Shown here: positions 13,244 to 18,775 of the stretch, piece by piece | Numbering within the stretch: position 1 is the stretch's first letter | Layout: every line of letters begins with the position of its first letter | Source: Actinomycetes bacterium | GTDB lineage: Bacteria; Actinomycetota; Actinomycetes; Propionibacteriales; Propionibacteriaceae | Direction: 5' to 3' | Assembly: GCA_023436925.1 (NCBI GenBank) | Contig: JAEZHJ010000157.1 | Location: forward strand, 1-18,775 | DNA length: 18,775 nt | The notes under the pieces: generated by a model | Database searches by the model: none | What the model saw: the letters and a program-made list of their open reading frames with translations, nothing else | What the model was told of the DNA's origin: nothing | Position numbers and translations under genes: made by a program

Positions 13244-14131
13244 TCAGGTGAGAGAGGCCTGGTAGATCGCCTCGACGGCCGCGTCCAGGGTGGCGTCGAA
13301 GTCCTGCGGGCTCTGGTGGACGTCGAGTCCCTCGGTCAGGGCCCGGGAGAAGCTGGCGATCAGACCGTGGTTGCGCGCCAGCCGGGTGGTGGCCTCCTCA
13401 CGGCTGTAGCCGCCGGAGAGCGCCACCACGCGCAGCACCGCGGGGTGCTCGATCAGCGGCGCGTAGAAGTCGTCGGCCTCGGGGATCGTGAGCTTGAACA
13501 TGACCGGGTTGTCGAACCCGCCCCGCGCCAATTGCGCGGCGATCCGGTCGAGCAGGATCTGCTCGCAGGCGGCCTTGTCGGGCGCCTTGATGTCCACCTC
13601 GGGTTCCAGGATGGGTACCAGCCCGGCGGCGTCGATCTGGCGACCGAGCTCGAACTGCTGGTCGACGATCGCGCCGATCCCGTCCGGGTCGGCGGACTTG
13701 ATGACCGACCGCATCTTGGTGCCGTAGATGTTGCGGCTGCGCCCCCGGGTCAGCAGTTCGTCGAGGTCCGGGATGGGCTTCATCAGCTGGACGCCGTCGG
13801 CCTCCTCGGCCAGGCCCTTGTCCACCTTCAGGAAGGGCACGATGTGCTTCTCCTGCCACAGGTAGTCCGCCGCGGGGCGTCCGGCGAAGCTGCGGTCCAT
13901 GGTCTTCTCGAACAGGATCGCGGCCAGGATCCGGTGCCCGTCGAAGGCGGGGCTGGTGACAATCCGCTCCCGCATCTGGTGGGCGAGGTCGAACATCTCG
14001 TCCTCGTCGCGGTAGGCGTCCTCAGGGATGCCGTACCGGCGCAGGGCCTTGGGCGTGCTGCCGCCGCTTTGGTCCAGCGCCGCGACGAAGCCGCGGCCAT
14101 TGCACATGTGCTCGGTCTGTTCGCCCCTCAT
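13244..14131 (-). CDS. fda: Class I fructose-bisphosphate aldolase
   Basis: The 295-aa enzyme splits fructose-1,6-bisphosphate into glyceraldehyde-3-phosphate and dihydroxyacetone phosphate through a Schiff base, without a metal ion. It belongs to the bacterial class I branch like staphylococcal FdaB. Signatures are AALDQSGGSTPKAL (residues 18-30), ILFEKTMDR, PFLKVDKGL, ILEPEVDI and the Schiff-base strand VMFKLTIPEA with Lys213 as the likely nucleophile; the phosphate-binding ALSGGYSREEA follows. ATG 14131 is preferred to ATG 14149 because GAGGAGGGG sits directly before it. TAGATT (14183-14188) may be its -10. It is downstream of groEL but separated by hairpins, so independent transcription is likely. 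Confidence 0.95.
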   Translation of the reverse strand: MRGEQTEHMCNGRGFVAALDQSGGSTPKALRRYGIPEDAYRDEDEMFDLAHQMRERIVTSPAFDGHRILAAILFEKTMDRSFAGRPAADYLWQEKHIVPFLKVDKGLAEEADGVQLMKPIPDLDELLTRGRSRNIYGTKMRSVIKSADPDGIGAIVDQQFELGRQIDAAGLVPILEPEVDIKAPDKAACEQILLDRIAAQLARGGFDNPVMFKLTIPEADDFYAPLIEHPAVLRVVALSGGYSREEATTRLARNHGLIASFSRALTEGLDVHQSPQDFDATLDAAVEAIYQASLT

Positions 14132-14240
14132 GACCCCTCCTCGGATCATCCGACGGCGTCCGACGACACCGTCGCCAATTCCAATCTACGTCGGGGCCGC
14201 AGGCGGCCACCGGCGCTCGCAGGAGACGCAGGAGACGCAG

Positions 14241-14270
14241 CGAGGGCGGCCCCGAACGGGACCGCCCTCG
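14241..14270. terminator. Hairpin between groEL and aldolase genes
   Basis: CGAGGGCGG (14241-14249) pairs with CCGCCCTCG (14262-14270), with two further G-C pairs inside a mismatch. No T run follows. Just left of it GCAGGAGAC is repeated in tandem. It may be a backup terminator for groEL. Confidence 0.45.
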
Positions 14271-14345
14271 TGTAATGCGTGCGGACTCGGATCAGACGAC
14301 GACCGCCACGCCGCGCCAGCGGCGGGAAGGAAGGAGTCTTGACGA

Positions 14346-14363
14346 GCCTCGCGCCAGCGAGGC
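14346..14363 (-). terminator. Terminator hairpin immediately downstream of groEL
   Basis: GCCTCGC (14346-14352) and GCGAGGC (14357-14363) form a perfect stem with a 4-nt loop, 5 nt beyond the groEL stop. A pyrimidine-rich tail follows on the minus strand. Confidence 0.6.
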
Positions 14364-14368
14364 GAGGA

Positions 14369-15997
<1,629 letters not shown>

Positions 15998-16109
15998 GGT
16001 TTCTTCGGCAATCCTTCGTCGTCTCGGGGGCCAGGCCCCACCTGATGGTCAACTTCGCCTTGCGTCGATGCCCGCGACGGACGATCATGACGATCTCATC
16101 GAACTGGCG

Positions 16110-16136
16110 GTGGCACTCTCGGCCTGAGAGTGCTAA
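16110..16136. promoter_or_regulatory. CIRCE element 1 (HrcA operator)
   Basis: Left arm GTGGCACTC (7 of 9 to TTAGCACTC), a 9-nt spacer TCGGCCTGA and a perfect right arm GAGTGCTAA. It lies at or just after the predicted groEL transcription start and so would also be transcribed as a hairpin. Confidence 0.9.
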
Positions 16137-16141
16137 CTCCA

Positions 16142-16170
16142 TGTTTAGCACTCAGGCATGCCGAGTGCAA
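16142..16170 (-). promoter_or_regulatory. groEL promoter
   Basis: On the minus strand, TTGCAC (16165-16170), a 17-bp spacer and TAAACA (16142-16147). Both hexamers lie within CIRCE element 2 or its edge, so HrcA binding would block polymerase. Confidence 0.6.
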
Positions 16171-16171
16171 A
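16145..16171. promoter_or_regulatory. CIRCE element 2 (HrcA operator)
   Basis: Perfect left arm TTAGCACTC, a 9-nt spacer AGGCATGCC and right arm GAGTGCAAA (8 of 9). It is 35 bp centre to centre from element 1. The inner arms of the two elements (GAGTGCTAA and TTAGCACTC) can also pair with each other. Confidence 0.92.
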
Positions 16172-16174
16172 CAG

Positions 16175-16203
16175 TTGGCGCCGGCTCGCGGTGGCGACAG
16201 GAT
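16175..16203 (+). promoter_or_regulatory. Candidate promoter of the HEXXH membrane-protein gene
   Basis: TTGGCG (16175-16180), a 17-bp spacer and CAGGAT (16198-16203), then 6 nt to ATG 16210. The -10 is off consensus at its first base. An AGGAT at the same place could instead act as ribosome binding site. Confidence 0.4.
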
Positions 16204-16209
16204 GGCCCC

Positions 16210-16692
16210 ATGCCCCACTCAACGGCTCGGCCGACGCCCGCGCAGTGGTTCCGGCTCGCCTGGAATGTCGTCAACCTGTCCACGGTGTTCGGCCTGCTGG
16301 TCGCCCTGGCCGGACGGGCGTCACTGCGGCGCGGTCCGCGCGGGCTGGTCTTCGCCGAGGGCTACCGGTTCGACTTCCCGAAGGCGGGGGCCTTCACCGT
16401 CGGATCCTTCGTGATCACCAAGCACACGATGTCTGAGCTGGAGCAGTGGCACCCCGGCACGCTGGACCACGAGGACTCGCACGCCTGGCAGTACTCCTAC
16501 ATGCTGGGGCTGCCGTACCTGCCGGCCTACCTGCTGTGCTGTGCGTGGTCCTGGCTGCGAACCGGCGATCCGGCCTCGGGGAACCCGTACGAGCGCCAGG
16601 CGGGCCTGGCCCGGGGCGGCTACCTGGAGCGTCCGGTCACCTGGGCCGGCTGGCGGCGACTGACCGGAAGGCGGAGGCCGCCTACACCTTGA
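16210..16692 (+). CDS. Small membrane-associated protein with HEXXH motif (putative metallopeptidase-like)
   Basis: The 160-aa protein has one clear hydrophobic segment near the N-terminus (about residues 18-35, VVNLSTVFGLLVALAG), a beta-rich part (45-71) and then the motif HEDSH (87-91) followed by a hydrophobic stretch (98-115). The NPYERQAG motif comes next with Glu128. HEXXH plus a downstream Glu in an 'NPfERxA' context is the layout of gluzincin-like zinc proteins. Small membrane proteins of this pattern exist in other phyla, but their activity is not established. It is divergent from groEL across the CIRCE region, 38 bp beyond element 2, and its 3' end overlaps the convergent DUF3263 gene by 11 bp. 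I cannot name a family with certainty. Confidence 0.78.
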   Translation: MPHSTARPTPAQWFRLAWNVVNLSTVFGLLVALAGRASLRRGPRGLVFAEGYRFDFPKAGAFTVGSFVITKHTMSELEQWHPGTLDHEDSHAWQYSYMLGLPYLPAYLLCCAWSWLRTGDPASGNPYERQAGLARGGYLERPVTWAGWRRLTGRRRPPTP

Positions 16693-16969
16693 TGTGCACG
16701 CCGAGCCGGCGGGCGGTGCGCTCCCGCTGCCGCGCGGTGCGCATCCGGCGCAGCCGCTTCACCAGCAGCGGGTCGTAGGCCAGGGCGGCCTCGGTGTCGA
16801 TCAGCGCGTTGAGCAGCTGGTAGTAGCGCGTGGTGGACAGGCCGAACCGCTCCCGGATCTCGGCTTCCTTCGAGCCGGGCAGCGACCACCAGTGCTTCTC
16901 GAAGTCAAGCAGGGCCGCCTGGGACTCGCTGAGCCCGGAGGGGCGGACGGCGGTGGCGGGATCGGACAT
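16682..16969 (-). CDS. DUF3263-family small helix-turn-helix-like protein
   Basis: The 95-aa protein matches DUF3263, a short actinobacterial family. It contains ALLDFEKHWWSLPGSKEAEIRERFGLSTTRYYQLLNALIDTEAALAYDPLLVKRLRRMR, where the IRERFGLSTTRYYQLLNALI part reads as a helix-turn-helix, followed by a basic C-terminus (RRMRTARQRERTARRL). A DNA-binding role is plausible for the family but not shown. ATG 16969 lies 6 nt after TAGCAT, with ATGACA 17 bp further upstream, making this the best-supported leaderless promoter in the window. It converges on the HEXXH gene (11-bp overlap of 3' ends) and is divergent from manA. Confidence 0.9.
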   Translation of the reverse strand: MSDPATAVRPSGLSESQAALLDFEKHWWSLPGSKEAEIRERFGLSTTRYYQLLNALIDTEAALAYDPLLVKRLRRMRTARQRERTARRLGVHIKV

Positions 16970-16975
16970 GATTCC

Positions 16976-17004
16976 ATGCTAGGCCGAAATCACACCTGTG
17001 TCAT
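16976..17004 (-). promoter_or_regulatory. Promoter of the DUF3263 gene (leaderless)
   Basis: On the minus strand, ATGACA (16999-17004), a 17-bp spacer and TAGCAT (16976-16981), then 6 nt to ATG 16969. Confidence 0.65.
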
Positions 17005-17122
17005 TCCCCGATTTCACGCGACCACAGCGATCCGGTGGCCCGTCCGGACCTACCCGTTAAGGTGGGGACGACTTCAGACGGGGTCGCCACCATCCCGGTG
17101 ACAGCTGAGGAAAGGTCAGTCC

Positions 17123-18307
17123 ATGCACCTCCTGGAGGGCACGATCCAGCCCTACGCCTGGGGAACCACCGACGCGATCGCGAACCTGCTAGGCCGCCGG
17201 CCCGACGGCACGCCGGTCGCCGAGTACTGGCTCGGGACGCACCGGCAGGGGCCGGCCGCGGTGGACGGCACCACCCTCGACAAGTTCGTCCAGGCTGACC
17301 CGGCGGTCCTCGGACCGCGGGTGCACAAGGCCTTCGGGGGCGAACTGCCGTTCCTGATGAAGGTGCTCTCGGCCCGCCACGCGCTGTCCATCCAGGCCCA
17401 TCCCTCCCGCGAGCAGGCCGAAGAAGGTTTCGCCCGGGAGAACGCCGCCGGGATCCCGCTGGATGCCTTCGAACGGGTCTACTCCGATCCGTGGCCCAAG
17501 CCGGAGATCCTGATCGCGCTCGACCTGTTCGAGACGCTGAGCGGCTTCCGGGAGCCGGTGGAGACCGCCGCGCTGCTGTCGGCGCTGGGAGTCGCCCGCG
17601 AGCTCGGCTCGCTGGTCACCCCGCTGACCGAGCGCAAGGGCGCCGCCGCGCTGGCCCAGGTCTTCCTCGAGGTGCTCAGCCTGGAGGGGGAACGGGCCCG
17701 GATCGTCGACATCATCAGCGCCGCGGCGATGCGCCAGTCCGGGGAGCCCGGGCCGGTCGGCGACTTCGCGCGGACGGCCGTCGAGCTCGACAGCGTGTTC
17801 CCCGGCGACCGGGGCATCCTGGCCGCGCTGCTGATGAACCGCGTGATCCTGCACCCCGGCGAGGCGATGTACGTCCCGGCGGGCCAGATGCACGCCCACC
17901 TGCGCGGCACCGGCATCGAGGTGATGGCGAACTCCGACAATGTCATCCGCGGCGGCCTCACGCCCAAGCATGTCGACGTTCGCGAGCTGGTGACGGTGGT
18001 CGACTTCGAGCCCCGCACCCCGCAAATCCTGCAGCCCCTCCGGGAGAGCCCCGGCGTGGAGCGCTACGACATCAGCTGCCCGGAGTTCGACGTCTGGCGG
18101 CTGCCCGGGTCCACCGAGCCGGTTCCGCTGCCGGGCGAGGGCTCGGCCCGGATCCTGCTGGTTGTCGAGGGCAGTCTCGAGCTGCGCGGCCCGGACGGCT
18201 CGCAGCAGCTGGGCCGAGGCGGGTCGGTCTTCCTGGCCGCCGACGAGGCGGGCGTCACCGCGGTCGGCGACGGCCTCGCCTTCCTGTCCGCCTCCGGCAT
18301 CCGGTGA
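17123..18307 (+). CDS. manA: Mannose-6-phosphate isomerase, class I
   Basis: The 394-aa cupin-type zinc enzyme interconverts mannose-6-phosphate and fructose-6-phosphate, linking glycolysis to GDP-mannose and mannosylated glycans. Signatures are the opening LEGTIQPYAWGTTDAIA, LPFLMKVLSARHALSIQAHPS with zinc ligands Gln91 and His93, PKPE with Glu128, and the cupin strand YVPAGQMHAHLRGTGIEVMANSDNVIRGGLT carrying the last zinc His and the catalytic Arg. The length is normal for class I. ATG 17123 has GAGGAAAGG upstream. Its stop overlaps the next start as GTGA (18304-18307), coupling it to the P-loop kinase. Confidence 0.95.
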   Translation: MHLLEGTIQPYAWGTTDAIANLLGRRPDGTPVAEYWLGTHRQGPAAVDGTTLDKFVQADPAVLGPRVHKAFGGELPFLMKVLSARHALSIQAHPSREQAEEGFARENAAGIPLDAFERVYSDPWPKPEILIALDLFETLSGFREPVETAALLSALGVARELGSLVTPLTERKGAAALAQVFLEVLSLEGERARIVDIISAAAMRQSGEPGPVGDFARTAVELDSVFPGDRGILAALLMNRVILHPGEAMYVPAGQMHAHLRGTGIEVMANSDNVIRGGLTPKHVDVRELVTVVDFEPRTPQILQPLRESPGVERYDISCPEFDVWRLPGSTEPVPLPGEGSARILLVVEGSLELRGPDGSQQLGRGGSVFLAADEAGVTAVGDGLAFLSASGIR

Positions 18308-18775
18308 GCTGCGCGTCGGCGGTGCTGGCCGCCGTCGCGCGACTGGGGCGTCCCCGGGTCGTGGTGCTGATCGACGGCGGCGCCGGCGCCGGCAAGTCCA
18401 CGCTTGCCGAGCAGGTGGTGGCCCACTGGCCCGGTGCGGTTCAACTGGTCGGCATGGACTCGCTCTACCCCGGCTGGGACGGACTCGCCGAGGGCTCGGC
18501 GATCGTCGCCCGCGACGTGCTGCGTCCGACCGGTCCGGGCTATCGCAGCTGGGACTGGGAGCGCGGCGAGCCGGGGCCGTGGGTCCCGCTCGACCCGGAG
18601 GTCTCGCTCGTCGTGGAGGGCTGCGGCGCGCTCACCGCGGACACCCGCCGGCTGGCCGATCTGGCGGTGTGGTGCGAACTGGACCCCGTCCGGCGGCGCG
18701 AACTGGCGATCGCCCGGGACGGGGAGCGGTTCGCGGTCCACTGGGACCAGTGGGCCGCGCAGGAGGCCGCCCACT
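18304..18775 (+). CDS. P-loop kinase-like ATP-binding protein (C-terminus missing)
   Basis: GTG 18304 begins a frame of 157 codons that runs off the right edge. A Walker A motif GGAGAGKST is at residues 25-33, after the strand RVVVLIDG, as in uridine kinase or cytidylate-kinase-like proteins. MDSLYPGWDGL (about 50-60) fits the conserved 'DDLYPGWDGL' acceptor-site motif of an actinobacterial kinase family. SWDWERGEPGPW and the strand LVVEGCGAL follow. The substrate is unknown to me. The start overlaps the manA stop as GTGA, so they are co-translated, hinting at a sugar or nucleotide-sugar substrate, though such overlaps are also common between unrelated housekeeping genes. Confidence 0.85.
   Translation, partial: MSCASAVLAAVARLGRPRVVVLIDGGAGAGKSTLAEQVVAHWPGAVQLVGMDSLYPGWDGLAEGSAIVARDVLRPTGPGYRSWDWERGEPGPWVPLDPEVSLVVEGCGALTADTRRLADLAVWCELDPVRRRELAIARDGERFAVHWDQWAAQEAAH

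Overview
This is a high-GC window from an actinobacterium. The evidence is the mix of actinobacteria-restricted families (DUF3027, DUF2530, DUF3263, an acVLRF1-type release factor), a GroEL with a GGM tail under paired CIRCE operators, a DtxR/IdeR-type iron regulator, and many genes whose start codon lies 6-7 nt after a -10 hexamer (leaderless starts). Gene content looks compatible with Propionibacteriales, but no marker here fixes the genus.

Region 1 (1 to about 2600) is the right end of an integrated element. Reading leftward from a tRNA-Arg(CCT) gene (2602-2674, minus) there is a strong hairpin, a helically phased set of 11-bp repeats, a tyrosine recombinase (1162-2373), a HigA-type antitoxin (701-997) whose toxin seems reduced to a 28-codon leaderless remnant, and the start of a zinc-ribbon gene (1-483) with a perfect operator-like palindrome. 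The element runs off the left edge, so its far attachment site is not visible.

Region 2 (2675-3220) is gene-free, with several palindromes and the thioredoxin terminator. Region 3 (3221-5473) is core genome: thioredoxin, the DtxR/IdeR-type regulator, the divergent acVLRF1 gene, a small secreted membrane-anchored protein and a 31-aa membrane peptide. Region 4 (5553-9327) holds an uncharacterised protein, a guanine/hypoxanthine-type NCS2 permease, DUF2530, DUF3027 and a cold-shock-domain protein; the last two abut.

Region 5 (9452-12469) is a tightly coupled series: two proline-rich membrane proteins and a Nudix hydrolase joined by ATGA overlaps, then a cation diffusion facilitator with its own -10 inside the Nudix stop region. 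Region 6 (12471-15997, minus) has cutC, class I fructose-bisphosphate aldolase and groEL. Region 7 (16110-18775) contains the groEL control region with two CIRCE elements, a divergent small membrane protein with a HEXXH motif, DUF3263, manA, and the start of a P-loop kinase coupled to manA.

I see no CRISPR array, rRNA, insertion sequence or large novel multigene system. The least-explained parts are the element end, the structured gene-free stretch, the HEXXH membrane protein and the small membrane peptides.
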